Made by a program: the position numbers and the translations under genes | Notes under the pieces: generated by a model | The model's database searches: none | The model's input: only the letters and a program-made list of their open reading frames with translations | What the model was told of the DNA's origin: nothing | NCBI RefSeq assembly: GCF_003594935.2 | Contig: NZ_CP043342.1 | Span: 1,178,001-1,242,000, forward strand | Direction: 5' to 3' | DNA: 64,000 nt | DNA from: Enterobacter huaxiensis | Lineage (GTDB): Bacteria; Pseudomonadota; Gammaproteobacteria; Enterobacterales; Enterobacteriaceae | Part shown: positions 27,412 through 42,191 of the stretch, one piece after another | Layout: each line of letters starts with the position of its first letter | Numbering within the stretch: position 1 is the stretch's first letter

Positions 27412-27427
27412 TGTGATTTAAATCACG
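27412..27427 (-). promoter_or_regulatory. CRP-type site upstream of raiA
   Basis: TGTGA-TTTAAA-TCACG matches the CRP consensus TGTGA-N6-TCACA at 9 of 10 core positions, centred about 70 bp before the raiA start. The central ATTTAAAT also resembles FNR half-sites, but the outer bases fit CRP better. Confidence 0.7.
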
Positions 27428-27572
27428 TTATTTTGTCGGTTTTTGTCAGGGAATCTTTTTTGTGAGGCAGGGCAGGAAGAGGGGATTTTTACCTTGTCGA
27501 AGTCTAAAATTGCGGTCATAGTTGATAGGATGTGCTGAGGCTAAACCGCTTCAGCGAGCGACAGAAACGAAT

Positions 27573-27604
27573 AAAAAAACGGCAGCCCCCGATGCTGCCG
27601 TTTT
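27573..27604 (-). terminator. bamD terminator
   Basis: AAAACGGCAGC/GCTGCCGTTTT arms have a long A run on the plus strand (T run on the bamD strand), 16 bp after the bamD stop. Confidence 0.88.
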
Positions 27605-27619
27605 GCATTGGAAGAGATA

Positions 27620-28357
27620 TCAGGTGTTGCTGCTATTCGCGGCGATGATTTTCGCCACTTTTTCTGCCTGCGCATCCATCTGCATTTTACGGTATGCATT
27701 TTCCATCAGCTTCAGGCCGTCACGCGTTGCCTGAGTATCCGGGTAGTCACGCAGCATGCCTTCTACACGGTTAACCACAGCGACCCATGCGCCACGGCGG
27801 GTATAATATTCCGCTACGGAGTATTCGTATTTCGCCAGACGATCTTTCAGGAACACCAGACGCTTGGTGGCATCGGTGATGTACTGGCTGTTCGGGTAGC
27901 CGCGTACCAGTTTGGAGAAGTCGTTGAAGGCATCACGTGCATGCTGTGGGTCACGGTCAGAACGATCCACGCCGAAGAAGCCCTGAAGTGCACTGTCATC
28001 CAACGCCATATTGGTCAGGCCGCGCATATACATGACATAATCGATGTTAGGATGAGTCGGGTTCAGACGGATAAAGCGATCGATGGTAGCCTGAGCCAGC
28101 GGTAAATCAGCATTTTTATAGTAGGCGTAGATGAGATCTAACTGTACCTGCTGCGAATAGGGGCCAAATGGATAGCGATTATCCAGCGCTTCCAGTTGCG
28201 TTATCGCCTGTTTCCAGTTACCGTCCTGCAGTTTTTGTTGTGCAGTCGCATAGATTTCATTCGGCGGATTGTCAGGGACCTGTTCATTCGAACCGGAGCA
28301 GCCCACCAAAGCCAGGCTCAACGTGGCCGCTGCCACCAGATATTTCATGCGCGTCAT
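27620..28357 (-). CDS. bamD: Outer membrane protein assembly factor BamD
   Basis: This 245-residue essential BAM-complex lipoprotein has a signal peptide ending LVGC (Cys20). Five TPR-like repeats follow ([33 protein letters not shown] and similar), a scaffold for BamA and substrate beta-barrels. It is divergent from rluD, the conserved arrangement. Confidence 0.98.
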   Translation of the reverse strand: MTRMKYLVAAATLSLALVGCSGSNEQVPDNPPNEIYATAQQKLQDGNWKQAITQLEALDNRYPFGPYSQQVQLDLIYAYYKNADLPLAQATIDRFIRLNPTHPNIDYVMYMRGLTNMALDDSALQGFFGVDRSDRDPQHARDAFNDFSKLVRGYPNSQYITDATKRLVFLKDRLAKYEYSVAEYYTRRGAWVAVVNRVEGMLRDYPDTQATRDGLKLMENAYRKMQMDAQAEKVAKIIAANSSNT

Positions 28358-28487
28358 GACGTTTTGACTTTCCTCAAATGTTTGTCCGGGAGAATCTCTT
28401 TCCTGCTCCCGATTAAGACCAGCTACAATAGCACACTATATTATACGGCGAAGCCGTAAAACCCAACGTTAAACGAAGAAGCAGTTT

Positions 28488-29468
28488 ATGGCACAACGAG
28501 TAGAACTCACCGCAACAGTCTCCGAAAATCAGCTCGGTCAACGCTTAGATCAAGCTTTGGCCGAATTGTTCCCTGATTATTCGCGTTCACGCATAAAAGA
28601 ATGGATCCTGGACCAGCAGGTTCAGGTTAACGGCAAAGTCTGGGACAAACCAAAAGAGAAAGTGTTAGGTGGGGAAGCTGTCGCCATCAATGCTGAAATC
28701 GAAGAGGAAGTGCGCTTCGAGCCGCAGGATATCCCACTGAATATCGTTTATGAAGATGACGACATTCTGGTCATCAACAAGCCACGGGGTCTGGTTGTTC
28801 ACCCTGGTGCGGGTAATCCTGATGGCACCGTGCTTAACGCACTTCTCCATTATTATCCGCCGATTGTTGACGTGCCGCGCGCCGGTATCGTTCACCGTCT
28901 GGATAAAGACACTACCGGTCTGATGGTGGTGGCAAAAACCGTTCCTGCCCAGACGCGTCTGGTGGAATCTCTGCAGCTGCGCGAAATCACGCGTGAGTAC
29001 GAAGCGGTGGCGATTGGTCATATGACCTCTGGCGGCACGGTTGAAGAGCCGATCAGCCGTCACCCAACCAAGCGTACTCATATGTCGGTGCACCCGATGG
29101 GCAAACCGGCGGTGACGCACTATCGCATCATGGAGCACTTCCGTATACATACGCGTCTGCGGTTGCGTCTGGAAACCGGACGTACGCACCAGATCCGCGT
29201 CCACATGGCGCACATTACCCATCCGCTGGTGGGTGACCAGGTGTACGGTGGCCGTCCGCGTCCGCCAAAAGGTGCATCGGAGGAGTTCATCGGCGTACTG
29301 CGTAAATTCGATCGCCAGGCGCTGCACGCCACGATGCTGCGTCTGTATCATCCAATTACCGGCATTCAGATGGAATGGCATGCGCCAATCCCTGAGGATA
29401 TGGTTGAACTTATCGACGCAATGCGCGCTGATTTTGAAGAACATAAGGATCGCGTGGACTGGTTATGA
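28488..29468 (+). CDS. rluD: 23S rRNA pseudouridine(1911/1915/1917) synthase RluD
   Basis: This 326-residue enzyme modifies helix 69 of 23S rRNA and is needed for normal 50S assembly and termination. It has an N-terminal S4 RNA-binding domain (about 18-75) and a catalytic domain with HRLDKDTTGLMV, Asp139 being the nucleophile. Its stop overlaps the start of pgeF (ATGA), indicating coupling. Confidence 0.98.
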   Translation: MAQRVELTATVSENQLGQRLDQALAELFPDYSRSRIKEWILDQQVQVNGKVWDKPKEKVLGGEAVAINAEIEEEVRFEPQDIPLNIVYEDDDILVINKPRGLVVHPGAGNPDGTVLNALLHYYPPIVDVPRAGIVHRLDKDTTGLMVVAKTVPAQTRLVESLQLREITREYEAVAIGHMTSGGTVEEPISRHPTKRTHMSVHPMGKPAVTHYRIMEHFRIHTRLRLRLETGRTHQIRVHMAHITHPLVGDQVYGGRPRPPKGASEEFIGVLRKFDRQALHATMLRLYHPITGIQMEWHAPIPEDMVELIDAMRADFEEHKDRVDWL

Positions 29469-30196
29469 CCAAACTGATTGTTCCGGAGTGGCCGCTGCCT
29501 GAAGGCGTGGTGGCCTGTAGCTCGACCCGTATCGGCGGCGTGAGCCAGGGTGCATGGGAATCCCTGAATCTGGGCGCGCATTGTGGCGATAGCCTGGATC
29601 ACGTCGAGGAGAACCGCAAGCGTCTTTATGCTGCGGGGAACTTGCCGTCGAAACCGGTCTGGCTTGAGCAGGTACACGGCAAAGATGTGCTGACGTTGGC
29701 GGGGGAACCCTACGCCTCTAAACGTGCCGATGCCTCTTATAGCAATACTCCCGGAACAGTTTGCGCCGTAATGACAGCCGATTGCCTGCCGGTGCTGTTT
29801 TGCAATCAGGCGGGGACAGAGGTGGCCGCCGCCCACGCGGGCTGGCGTGGTCTGTGTGAAGGCGTGCTCGAAGAGACCGTCGCCTGCTTCAACGATTCCC
29901 CGGCTAACATTATCGCCTGGCTTGGCCCGGCCATTGGCCCTCAGGCGTTTGAAGTCGGGGCTGAGGTGCGCGAAGCCTTCATGGTAAAAGATCCTCACGC
30001 GGTGAGTGCCTTCGTACCTGTTGGGGAAAAATATCTGGCCGATATTTACCGGCTTGCCCGCCAGCGCCTGAATAATGCTGGCGTGACGCAGATCTTCGGC
30101 GGCGATCGCTGTACATTCACCGAAAAGGGTGATTTTTTCTCCTATCGCCGCGACAAGACGACGGGTCGTATGGCAAGTTTCATTTGGCTGATATAA
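29465..30196 (+). CDS. pgeF: Purine nucleoside phosphorylase/laccase-type protein PgeF (YfiH)
   Basis: This 243-residue member of the LACC1/YlmD family has nucleoside phosphorylase and adenosine deaminase activity in homologues. In E. coli it corrects peptidoglycan precursors with a wrong first amino acid. Conserved Cys/His metal-site residues lie in the MTADCLPVLFCN and AAAHAGWRGLCEGVLE blocks. It starts inside the rluD stop codon. Confidence 0.95.
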   Translation: MTKLIVPEWPLPEGVVACSSTRIGGVSQGAWESLNLGAHCGDSLDHVEENRKRLYAAGNLPSKPVWLEQVHGKDVLTLAGEPYASKRADASYSNTPGTVCAVMTADCLPVLFCNQAGTEVAAAHAGWRGLCEGVLEETVACFNDSPANIIAWLGPAIGPQAFEVGAEVREAFMVKDPHAVSAFVPVGEKYLADIYRLARQRLNNAGVTQIFGGDRCTFTEKGDFFSYRRDKTTGRMASFIWLI

Positions 30197-30258
30197 CCTA
30201 AAGAATCAAGACGATCCGGCACGTGCCGTTTTCTTTTCACATAATTCAGGTCATTAAC

Positions 30259-30286
30259 CTTGAATAATTGAGGGATGACCTCATTT
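30259..30286 (+). promoter_or_regulatory. Sigma-32 promoter of clpB
   Basis: CTTGAA (30259-30264), a 14-bp spacer and CCTCATTT (30279-30286) match RpoH sites, located about 40 bp before the clpB start. Confidence 0.88.
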
Positions 30287-30325
30287 AATCTCCAGTAGCA
30301 AATTTGACCTGTTATGGGAGGAGTT

Positions 30326-32899
30326 ATGCGTCTGGATCGTCTTACTAATAAATTCCAGCTTGCTCTCGCCGATGCCCAGTCTCTCGCACTGGGGCACGAC
30401 AACCAATTTATCGAACCTCTTCATTTAATGAGCGCCTTGCTGAATCAGGAAGGGGGATCGGTACGTCCGTTATTAACGTCTGCCGGCATTAATGCTGGCC
30501 AGTTACGCACCGCCATCGATCAGGCTCTGAGCCGTTTACCGCAGGTAGAAGGTACCGGCGGCGACGTTCAGCCGTCTCAGGATCTGGTGCGCGTGCTTAA
30601 CCTTTGCGACAAGCTGGCGCAAAAACGTGGGGACAACTTTATTTCGTCAGAGCTGTTTGTTCTGGCGGCGCTTGAATCACGCGGTACCTTGACCGACCTG
30701 CTAAAAACTGCCGGCGCAACCACTGCCAATGTGACTCAGGCGATTGAGAAAATGCGCGGAGGTGAAAGCGTGAACGATCAGGGAGCCGAAGACCAACGTC
30801 AGGCTTTGAAGAAATTTACGGTCGATCTGACCGAGCGTGCTGAGCAGGGCAAACTTGACCCGGTTATCGGCCGTGATGAAGAGATTCGTCGTACCATCCA
30901 GGTACTGCAGCGCCGTACCAAAAATAACCCTGTGCTGATTGGTGAACCCGGTGTCGGTAAAACCGCCATCGTTGAAGGCCTGGCGCAGCGTATTGTGAAC
31001 GGCGAAGTGCCGGAAGGTCTGAAAGGCCGCCGCGTGCTGGCGCTGGATATGGGTGCGCTGGTGGCGGGTGCAAAATACCGCGGTGAGTTCGAAGAGCGAC
31101 TGAAAGGCGTGCTGAACGACCTGGCGAAACAGGAAGGCAACGTTATCCTGTTTATCGACGAACTGCACACCATGGTCGGAGCCGGTAAAGCGGACGGCGC
31201 GATGGATGCCGGGAACATGCTGAAACCTGCGCTGGCGCGCGGTGAACTTCACTGCGTCGGTGCCACTACGCTGGATGAGTACCGTCAGTACATTGAGAAA
31301 GATGCTGCGCTGGAACGTCGTTTCCAGAAAGTGTTTGTTGCTGAGCCAAGCGTTGAAGATACCATCGCGATCCTGCGTGGCCTGAAAGAACGCTATGAAC
31401 TGCACCATCATGTGCAGATCACTGACCCGGCCATCGTTGCGGCCGCGACGCTTTCGCATCGTTATATCGCGGATCGTCAGCTGCCGGATAAAGCCATCGA
31501 CCTGATTGATGAAGCCGCATCCAGCATTCGTATGCAGATTGACTCAAAACCGGAAGAGCTGGACCGTCTGGACCGACGCATCATTCAGCTCAAGCTGGAA
31601 CAGCAGGCGCTGAAGAAAGAGTCTGATGAAGCCAGTAAGAAACGCCTTGATATGCTGAACGAAGAGCTGGACGACAAAGAGCGTCAGTACTCTGAGTTAG
31701 AAGAAGAGTGGAAAGCGGAGAAAGCTTCCCTTTCTGGCACCCAGACGATCAAAGCAGAACTGGAACAGGCCAAAATCGCTATTGAGCAGGCGCGACGCGT
31801 TGGCGATCTGGCGCGTATGTCTGAACTGCAGTACGGCAAAATTCCTGAGCTGGAGAAACAGCTTGAGATTGCGACGCAGTCCGAAGGCAAAACGATGCGT
31901 CTGCTACGTAATAAAGTGACGGATGCAGAAATTGCTGAGGTGCTGGCTCGCTGGACCGGTATTCCGGTGGCACGCATGCTCGAAGGCGAACGCGAAAAAC
32001 TGCTGCGTATGGAACAGGACCTGCACAACCGCGTAATTGGCCAGAACGAGGCGGTTGAAGCGGTTTCCAACGCTATCCGTCGTAGCCGTGCAGGGCTCTC
32101 TGACCCGAATCGCCCAATTGGTTCGTTCCTGTTCCTGGGGCCAACCGGTGTCGGTAAAACCGAGCTGTGTAAAGCGCTGGCTAACTTTATGTTCGACAGT
32201 GATGACGCCATGGTGCGTATCGATATGTCCGAGTTTATGGAGAAACACTCCGTCTCGCGTCTGGTCGGTGCGCCTCCGGGATACGTCGGCTATGAGGAAG
32301 GGGGTTATCTGACTGAAGCGGTGCGCCGTCGTCCTTATTCCGTCATCCTGCTGGATGAAGTGGAAAAAGCGCATCCGGATGTGTTCAACATTCTGCTGCA
32401 GGTACTGGATGATGGTCGTCTGACCGACGGGCAGGGAAGAACGGTCGATTTCCGTAACACGGTGGTGATCATGACCTCGAACCTGGGTTCCGATTTGATT
32501 CAGGAACGTTTCGGGGAACTGGATTATGGTCATATGAAAGATCTGGTGCTTGGCGTGGTTAGCCAGAGCTTCCGTCCCGAGTTCATTAACCGTATTGATG
32601 AAGTGGTGGTATTCCATCCTCTGGGTGAGAAACATATTGCATCGATTGCGCAGATCCAGCTGCAGCGTCTGTATAAACGTCTTGAAGATCGGGGATATGA
32701 AATCCACATCTCTGACGATGCGCTGAAACTGCTGAGCGAGAATGGTTACGATCCGGTTTACGGGGCTCGTCCACTGAAACGAGCTATCCAGCAGCAGATC
32801 GAAAACCCGCTGGCGCAACAAATTCTCTCCGGGGAGTTGATTCCGGGCAAAGTTATCCGCCTGGAAGCCAACAACGATCGCATTGTGGCAGTGCAGTAA
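30326..32899 (+). CDS. clpB: ATP-dependent disaggregase ClpB
   Basis: This 857-residue AAA+ hexamer rescues aggregated proteins with DnaK, DnaJ and GrpE. It has an N-terminal Clp repeat domain (1-145), AAA1 with GEPGVGKT, a coiled-coil middle domain (about 410-525, rich in Glu/Lys/Leu) that docks DnaK, and AAA2 with GPTGVGKT. The internal start that makes ClpB95 in E. coli lies near residue 149 (MRGGESV region; the codon there is GTG in VNDQ). The start follows GGGAGGAG. It is sigma-32 controlled. Confidence 0.98.
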   Translation: MRLDRLTNKFQLALADAQSLALGHDNQFIEPLHLMSALLNQEGGSVRPLLTSAGINAGQLRTAIDQALSRLPQVEGTGGDVQPSQDLVRVLNLCDKLAQKRGDNFISSELFVLAALESRGTLTDLLKTAGATTANVTQAIEKMRGGESVNDQGAEDQRQALKKFTVDLTERAEQGKLDPVIGRDEEIRRTIQVLQRRTKNNPVLIGEPGVGKTAIVEGLAQRIVNGEVPEGLKGRRVLALDMGALVAGAKYRGEFEERLKGVLNDLAKQEGNVILFIDELHTMVGAGKADGAMDAGNMLKPALARGELHCVGATTLDEYRQYIEKDAALERRFQKVFVAEPSVEDTIAILRGLKERYELHHHVQITDPAIVAAATLSHRYIADRQLPDKAIDLIDEAASSIRMQIDSKPEELDRLDRRIIQLKLEQQALKKESDEASKKRLDMLNEELDDKERQYSELEEEWKAEKASLSGTQTIKAELEQAKIAIEQARRVGDLARMSELQYGKIPELEKQLEIATQSEGKTMRLLRNKVTDAEIAEVLARWTGIPVARMLEGEREKLLRMEQDLHNRVIGQNEAVEAVSNAIRRSRAGLSDPNRPIGSFLFLGPTGVGKTELCKALANFMFDSDDAMVRIDMSEFMEKHSVSRLVGAPPGYVGYEEGGYLTEAVRRRPYSVILLDEVEKAHPDVFNILLQVLDDGRLTDGQGRTVDFRNTVVIMTSNLGSDLIQERFGELDYGHMKDLVLGVVSQSFRPEFINRIDEVVVFHPLGEKHIASIAQIQLQRLYKRLEDRGYEIHISDDALKLLSENGYDPVYGARPLKRAIQQQIENPLAQQILSGELIPGKVIRLEANNDRIVAVQ

Positions 32900-32911
32900 G
32901 TCACAAAACAC

Positions 32912-32939
32912 AAAAACGAGCCGCCTGCGGCTCGTTTTT
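32912..32939 (+). terminator. clpB terminator
   Basis: AAAAACGAGCCG-CCTG-CGGCTCGTTTTT lies 13 bp after the clpB stop and insulates it from the rRNA operon. Confidence 0.92.
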
Positions 32940-32944
32940 GTTTA

Positions 32945-33328
32945 AAAACCAGGCGAAAATTGAGGTCTGGGGCGAGATTTGCCTGGAAATTGAGCGGTCA
33001 GTAAATAATTTTCACTTTATACTTGCGGCTTCGTAATTACTCCCTATAATGCGCCTCCACTGACACGGAACAACGGCATACACGCCGCCGGGTCAGCAGA
33101 GAATAGCGAAAATTATCGCTTGACTCTGTAGCGGGGAAGCGTAATATGCACACCCCGCGCCGCTGAGAAAAAGCGAAGCGGCACTGCTCTTTAACAATTT
33201 ATCAGACAATCTGTGTGGGCACTCAAAGTGACATGGATTCTTAATGTCTTCGGACAATAAATGAATACCAAGTCTCTGAGTGAACATACGTAATTCATTA
33301 CGAAGTTTAATTCACGAGCATCAAACTT
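32945..33328 (+). promoter_or_regulatory. rRNA operon promoters P1 and P2 and leader
   Basis: P1 has TTGCGG (33023-33028), a 16-bp spacer and TATAAT (33045-33050), with GCGCCTCCACTGACACGG after it as in E. coli rrn P1. The AT-rich stretch before -35 is the UP element and Fis region. P2 has TTGACT (33120-33125), 16 bp and TAATAT (33142-33147). The leader holds a boxB-like hairpin and boxA TGCTCTTTAACA (33185-33196) for antitermination. TCAGACAATCTGTGTGGGCACT-like sequence (33202-33223) pairs with 34890-34911 as the RNase III processing stem of 16S. Confidence 0.92.
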
Positions 33329-34868
<1,540 letters not shown>

Positions 34869-34955
34869 CCTTAAAGAACCTGCCTTTGTAGTGCTCACAC
34901 AGATTGTCTGATGAATGTAGAGAAGCAAGACGGCTGCGAAGTCGAGACACTCCGT

Positions 34956-35030
34956 GTCCCCTTCGTCTAGCGGTTAGGACTCCGCCCTTTCACGGCGGCA
35001 ACAGGGGTTCGAATCCCCTAGGGGACGCCA
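34956..35030 (+). tRNA. gltW: tRNA-Glu (anticodon TTC)
   Basis: The 75-nt tRNA runs from GTCCCC to GGGGACGCCA with encoded CCA. The anticodon loop is CTTTCAC and the T arm GGTTCGAATCC. A single tRNA-Glu in the 16S-23S spacer is typical of rrnB/C/E/G-type operons; the symbol follows from the rrnG position. Confidence 0.97.
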
Positions 35031-35224
35031 CTTGCTGGGTGTGAGTGAAAGACACAGCCAACCGATATCTCAAAACTAACTCAGTGAGTTACGTTTGAGA
35101 TATTTGCTCTTTAAAAATCTGGATCAAGCTGAAAATTGAAACGACACATCTTTAAGGGTGTGTTCGAGTCTCTCAAATTTTCGCAAGTCGATGATGTGTC
35201 GAAAGAGACATCTTCGGGTTGTGA

Positions 35225-38130
<2,906 letters not shown>

Positions 38131-38204
38131 ACAACGCCGAAGCTGTTTCGGCGGACGAGAGACAGACAATCAAATTTCAGCCTTGATACAGATTTAACAG
38201 AATT

Positions 38205-38324
38205 TGCCTGGCGGCTTTAGCGCGGTGGTCCCACCTGACCCCATGCCGAACTCAGAAGTGAAACGCCGTAGCGCCGATGGTAGTGTGGGGTCTCCCCATG
38301 TGAGAGTAGGGAACTGCCAGGCAT
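38205..38324 (+). rRNA. rrfG: 5S ribosomal RNA
   Basis: The 120-nt gene runs from TGCCTGGCGG to CTGCCAGGCAT; the ends pair. The core CCGAACTCAGAAGTGAAACGC is intact. It is the last gene of the rRNA operon. Confidence 0.98.
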
Positions 38325-38335
38325 CAATTAGAAGA

Positions 38336-38364
38336 ACCCCGTACCGTAAGGTGCGGGGTTTTTT
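38336..38364 (+). terminator. rRNA operon terminator
   Basis: ACCCCGTACC-GTAA-GGTGCGGGGT followed by T6 lies 12 bp after 5S. Confidence 0.93.
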
Positions 38365-38449
38365 GCTTTGTACGCGTGAAACATACCGGCTGGCAGCTTC
38401 ATCCTGGCGGGCCTACAATTGTTAAAACCATTTTAACAACGGTGCCGCT

Positions 38450-38902
38450 TTGACACGTCCATTTGATTATCAACAAGATTTTGCCAGCATCAACTTCCGT
38501 GACCATCCTGAGCTCTACCAGGTTGGGCGAGGAGAACAAGGTGTACTGATTGTTGAGCCTTATAAAAGTGAAATCCTTCCGCACTGGCGCTTCAAAAATG
38601 CAGACGCTGCAGCGCGCTCGGCAAAAGAGATATATGCCCTGTTTGAAGAATATCGGCAGCAAAACGACTTTGTAGGCATGGATATGGCAAGGAAGTTCAT
38701 ACAGATGGGATATACGCGTGCTCGACGATACGCCAATCATAAAAGTGGGAAAAAGTACGACCGGGATCGTAAGGTCAAACCTCTTGAACGCGATCCTGTA
38801 AAAGCAGAAGCTGCTGCGGTATTTAAAGAGTGGTGGGATAAAATCCGCGCGGATAATGATTATCTGCGTAGAAAAAAAGCGCATCAGCGCGAGTGGGGTT
38901 AA
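38450..38902 (+). CDS. DUF4385-type protein, TTG start
   Basis: This 150-residue cytoplasmic protein has no known function. It has the blocks FDYQQDFASINFRDHPELYQVGRGEQGVL, ILPHWRFKN and MDMARKFIQMGYTRARRYANH that I associate with the DUF4385 family, and a strongly basic C-terminus. The only start that keeps the conserved N-terminus is TTG at 38450; no in-frame ATG occurs before residue 76. The gene stands alone right behind the rRNA terminator and a degenerate REP-like stretch (about 38390-38417), a place where E. coli has no such gene. Confidence 0.8.
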   Translation: MTRPFDYQQDFASINFRDHPELYQVGRGEQGVLIVEPYKSEILPHWRFKNADAAARSAKEIYALFEEYRQQNDFVGMDMARKFIQMGYTRARRYANHKSGKKYDRDRKVKPLERDPVKAEAAAVFKEWWDKIRADNDYLRRKKAHQREWG

Positions 38903-39052
38903 TTAATATGCCCGCTTATAATTCAATACCCGATCGACTTCACAAAACGAAATGAAACACATTGGAAACATTTTATTTACCTAACGATCCGTTTTAAATC
39001 CGGTTTTACTGTGGGAGGGCAATGGCCCGCAATGTGAGACAGGGGATTTAAA

Positions 39053-40360
39053 ATGACAGAAACCGTAGCAAGTACAGATACGGAAAACACAAACTTAACA
39101 GGCAAGGACACTCGTCGAAGAGTTTGGGCAATCGTTGGGGCATCATCGGGGAACCTTGTAGAGTGGTTTGATTTTTACGTCTATTCATTCTGTTCGCTCT
39201 ATTTTGCGCATATCTTTTTCCCATCCGGCAATACCACAACACAGCTTCTGCAAACCGCAGGCGTATTTGCCGCCGGATTCCTGATGCGCCCTATTGGAGG
39301 TTGGCTGTTCGGCAGAATCGCTGACAGAAGAGGGCGCAAGACCTCAATGCTCATATCCGTTTGCATGATGTGCGTTGGCTCGCTGGTGATCGCCTGCTTG
39401 CCGGGGTATGACGTAATCGGAACATGGGCACCGGCGCTGCTATTGCTGGCTCGTCTGTTCCAGGGCCTCTCCGTTGGCGGCGAGTACGGCACCAGCGCCA
39501 CATACATGAGTGAAGTGGCGGTTGAGGGGCGAAAAGGCTTTTATGCATCATTCCAGTATGTAACGCTTATTGGCGGGCAACTGCTTGCTTTGCTGGTTGT
39601 CGTGATCCTGCAACAAATTCTTAGCGATGAAGATTTACGCGCCTGGGGCTGGCGTATCCCGTTTGCAATGGGCGCTGCTCTGGCTGTTGTGGCTCTGTGG
39701 CTGCGTCGCCAGCTAGATGAAACGTCCCAACAGGAGGTCAGGTCGCTGAAGGAAGCGGGCTCCATGAAAGGGCTTTGGCGAAACCGTAAAGCTTTTATGA
39801 TGGTTTTAGGTTTTACCGCTGCGGGGTCGCTGAGCTTTTATACCTTCACCACCTATATGCAAAAGTATCTGGTTAATACGACCGGGATGCACGCCAATGT
39901 TGCAAGCGTGGTCATGACGGTTGCTCTGCTGGTGTTTATGCTGATTCAGCCCATCATCGGTGCTCTGTCGGACAAAATTGGTCGCCGCAACTCGATGCTG
40001 ATTTTTGGTGGTTTGCTCACTCTGGGTACCGTTCCGCTGTTAACCGCGCTGCAGCATACCACCTCGCCTTATGCTGCCTTCGGCTTAATCATGGTGGCAC
40101 TTGTTATAATCAGCTTTTACACGGCGATCAGCGGTATTTTAAAAGCGGAGATGTTCCCGGCTCAGGTCCGCGCTCTGGGGGTTGGGCTCTCGTATGCGGT
40201 GGCTAATGCGCTTTTCGGCGGTTCTGCGGAATACGTTGCGTTGTCCCTTAAATCCTGGGGAAGTGAGAACACGTTCTTCTGGTACGTCACCGTGATGGGG
40301 GCGCTGGCATTTGTTGTGTCTCTGATGCTGCATCGCAAAGGAAAGGGCATTCGTCTTTAA
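39053..40360 (+). CDS. kgtP: Alpha-ketoglutarate:proton symporter KgtP
   Basis: This 435-residue inner-membrane transporter of the major facilitator family (metabolite:H+ symporters) imports 2-oxoglutarate. It has 12 predicted helices; [18 protein letters not shown] between helices 2 and 3 and [14 protein letters not shown] between 8 and 9 are the duplicated MFS loop motifs. The N-terminus [14 protein letters not shown] is diagnostic. The end overlaps the end of yfiM by 4 nt on the other strand. Confidence 0.96.
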   Translation: MTETVASTDTENTNLTGKDTRRRVWAIVGASSGNLVEWFDFYVYSFCSLYFAHIFFPSGNTTTQLLQTAGVFAAGFLMRPIGGWLFGRIADRRGRKTSMLISVCMMCVGSLVIACLPGYDVIGTWAPALLLLARLFQGLSVGGEYGTSATYMSEVAVEGRKGFYASFQYVTLIGGQLLALLVVVILQQILSDEDLRAWGWRIPFAMGAALAVVALWLRRQLDETSQQEVRSLKEAGSMKGLWRNRKAFMMVLGFTAAGSLSFYTFTTYMQKYLVNTTGMHANVASVVMTVALLVFMLIQPIIGALSDKIGRRNSMLIFGGLLTLGTVPLLTALQHTTSPYAAFGLIMVALVIISFYTAISGILKAEMFPAQVRALGVGLSYAVANALFGGSAEYVALSLKSWGSENTFFWYVTVMGALAFVVSLMLHRKGKGIRL

Positions 40361-40680
40361 TAATGCGCCATCTGCCACACGGCATAGCCGGTCGTTGCGC
40401 CGGCTACATCCCATGCAAAATCCTTCCAGCTCCAGCCGCTTCCCGCAGAGCGGCTGTCCCACAATTCTTTAGATGCCCCCAGGCTTACTGAGAACATCAG
40501 GCCGATAGCCGCGCTTCGATCCCGACTGTATCCCTGATGCTGCGCATACTCATTACCCGCAGCGGACAACATGGCTGAAGCGAGAAAATGCTGGGCTTTA
40601 TCCTGACCTGACCAGCTATCGTTTGCCATATGGCTGCAGCCGGTGAGGGCAAGCGTGGTGAGGAGGAGAGGGATGCGCAT
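40357..40680 (-). CDS. yfiM: Predicted lipoprotein YfiM
   Basis: This 107-residue protein has a lipoprotein signal ([15 protein letters not shown]) and the YfiM/DUF2279-type core [19 protein letters not shown]...[16 protein letters not shown]...[15 protein letters not shown]. Function is unknown; similarity to VanZ-like or PEP-CTERM-type domains is only superficial. The start at 40680 is chosen for the signal peptide; the longer frame runs through the pssA terminator. Confidence 0.92.
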   Translation of the reverse strand: MRIPLLLTTLALTGCSHMANDSWSGQDKAQHFLASAMLSAAGNEYAQHQGYSRDRSAAIGLMFSVSLGASKELWDSRSAGSGWSWKDFAWDVAGATTGYAVWQMAHY

Positions 40681-40692
40681 CGAAGGGCTCCA

Positions 40693-40719
40693 TAAAAAAA
40701 GCCCCGTCGATGACAGGGC
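40693..40719 (-). terminator. pssA terminator
   Basis: On the minus strand GCCCTGTC-ATC-GACGGGGC (one U-G pair) is followed by seven T, just after pssA. Confidence 0.88.
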
Positions 40720-40726
40720 CTGTGCA

Positions 40727-42082
40727 TTACAGAATACGACTGATAAGGCGGTCAATACGGATCCGACGTAAACGACGAATGAGCTTGCGGACCTTAACCG
40801 GATAATCGGCAATGCTTTGCAGATCGCGGTAATGACGAACCACCGTCGTATGCGTGCGGATGAGTTCCAGCTCGCGATCGCGTTTTGCGGCCAGTTCATG
40901 CTGCGGATCGTGGATCAAAATGGCGTTTTCCAGATCCAGGCGCCAGGCCCGCGGGTTCAGGTTATTACCGGTCAGCAGCATCCATTCATCATCAACCCAC
41001 ATACCTTTGAGATGGTAGGTGTTGTCTTCATCTTTCCACAGACGCACGACCAGCTGGTCGGTGTTCACGTAGTACTGTAAACGACTCAGGAAGCGGCGCA
41101 GGTTGATCTCATAAAGATAAGGGAGTGCGCCGATGATCTTGAAAGGCTGGTCTTCCGGGATGAAAAAGTCGTTTGCCGTTTTATCCCCTACGATGATTTC
41201 CACCTTCTTGCCGTCACGCAGCAGCTGGATGATGTTACGCACCAGCACGGCGGGCAGGTTGAAGTAAGGAGTGCAAATCGTGAGCTTCTGCTCTGCGCAG
41301 GGCATAAGATGGTAGATGGTTTTATTAAGCAGACTCGATTTACCTAAACCGACCAGCGGGGTAACGGATAATTCTTCGTTATTGGCATCGCCCTGGAAAT
41401 AATAGACCGCGTCGCGCAGTTCCTGACGGAAAGAGCGAACGTCGTTTTTGATTTCAGGACTTTTGGGGCGATTTGGATCGTCAAGACGGTTTACACCACG
41501 ACCGTGAACCAGGTTCTTATCGACCCAGTTAAACATAATGTCTGCCATCTGCGGATTACGAATCAGATGGTAGCGGTCATAGCGATACTTATCGAGCTGA
41601 TGCAGGTAAACGTCATTCAGGCTCGCGCCGCTGTACAGGACGCTGTCATCGATGATGAAGCCTTTAAAGTGCAGTACACCGAGTGCTTCCCGCGTATTAA
41701 CCGGTACGCCATAAACAGGCACGTCAACGCCAGGGTTTTCCTGCGCCGTGCGGCAGTACCAGTCTGCGTTTGTATTAGATGCTGCTGCGCCAATGCGGCC
41801 GCGCTGGCCGCGGTGCCAGTCAACCAGCACGCGAACATCCAGCTCGGGACGAAGACGTTTGGCTTCATAGAGCGCGTTCAGGATCCCGCGCCCACCTTCA
41901 TCTTGTTCGAGATAGAGTGCCACAATGCAGATGCGTCGCGTGGCGCTGGCAATCTTTTCCAGAAGCGTTTCCCGAAAATGATCGGGAGCGTAAAAGAACT
42001 CTACATCATCAACTGACTGAGAAATCTTCGGTAGTTGAGCAAGGTGTTGTTGATGTTTATTGCGCTTAAATTTTGACAACAT
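40727..42082 (-). CDS. pssA: Phosphatidylserine synthase
   Basis: This 451-residue enzyme makes phosphatidylserine from CDP-diacylglycerol and serine, the committed step to phosphatidylethanolamine. It belongs to the phospholipase D superfamily with two HKD-type motifs ([20 protein letters not shown] and [20 protein letters not shown]). It is peripheral to membrane and ribosome through its basic C-terminus ([20 protein letters not shown]). The start MLSKFKRN at 42082 matches E. coli; an upstream GTG is adjacent. Confidence 0.98.
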   Translation of the reverse strand: MLSKFKRNKHQQHLAQLPKISQSVDDVEFFYAPDHFRETLLEKIASATRRICIVALYLEQDEGGRGILNALYEAKRLRPELDVRVLVDWHRGQRGRIGAAASNTNADWYCRTAQENPGVDVPVYGVPVNTREALGVLHFKGFIIDDSVLYSGASLNDVYLHQLDKYRYDRYHLIRNPQMADIMFNWVDKNLVHGRGVNRLDDPNRPKSPEIKNDVRSFRQELRDAVYYFQGDANNEELSVTPLVGLGKSSLLNKTIYHLMPCAEQKLTICTPYFNLPAVLVRNIIQLLRDGKKVEIIVGDKTANDFFIPEDQPFKIIGALPYLYEINLRRFLSRLQYYVNTDQLVVRLWKDEDNTYHLKGMWVDDEWMLLTGNNLNPRAWRLDLENAILIHDPQHELAAKRDRELELIRTHTTVVRHYRDLQSIADYPVKVRKLIRRLRRIRIDRLISRIL

Positions 42083-42191
42083 CACAGTGCGTTTCTTCTC
42101 TGTTCATTGAAGGGTTGTCTGTACTATGCAAACAACATAAGCGGACAATGATAACCCAGTGCTGAGCAAAGTGGGTAACATTTCCAGTAGC

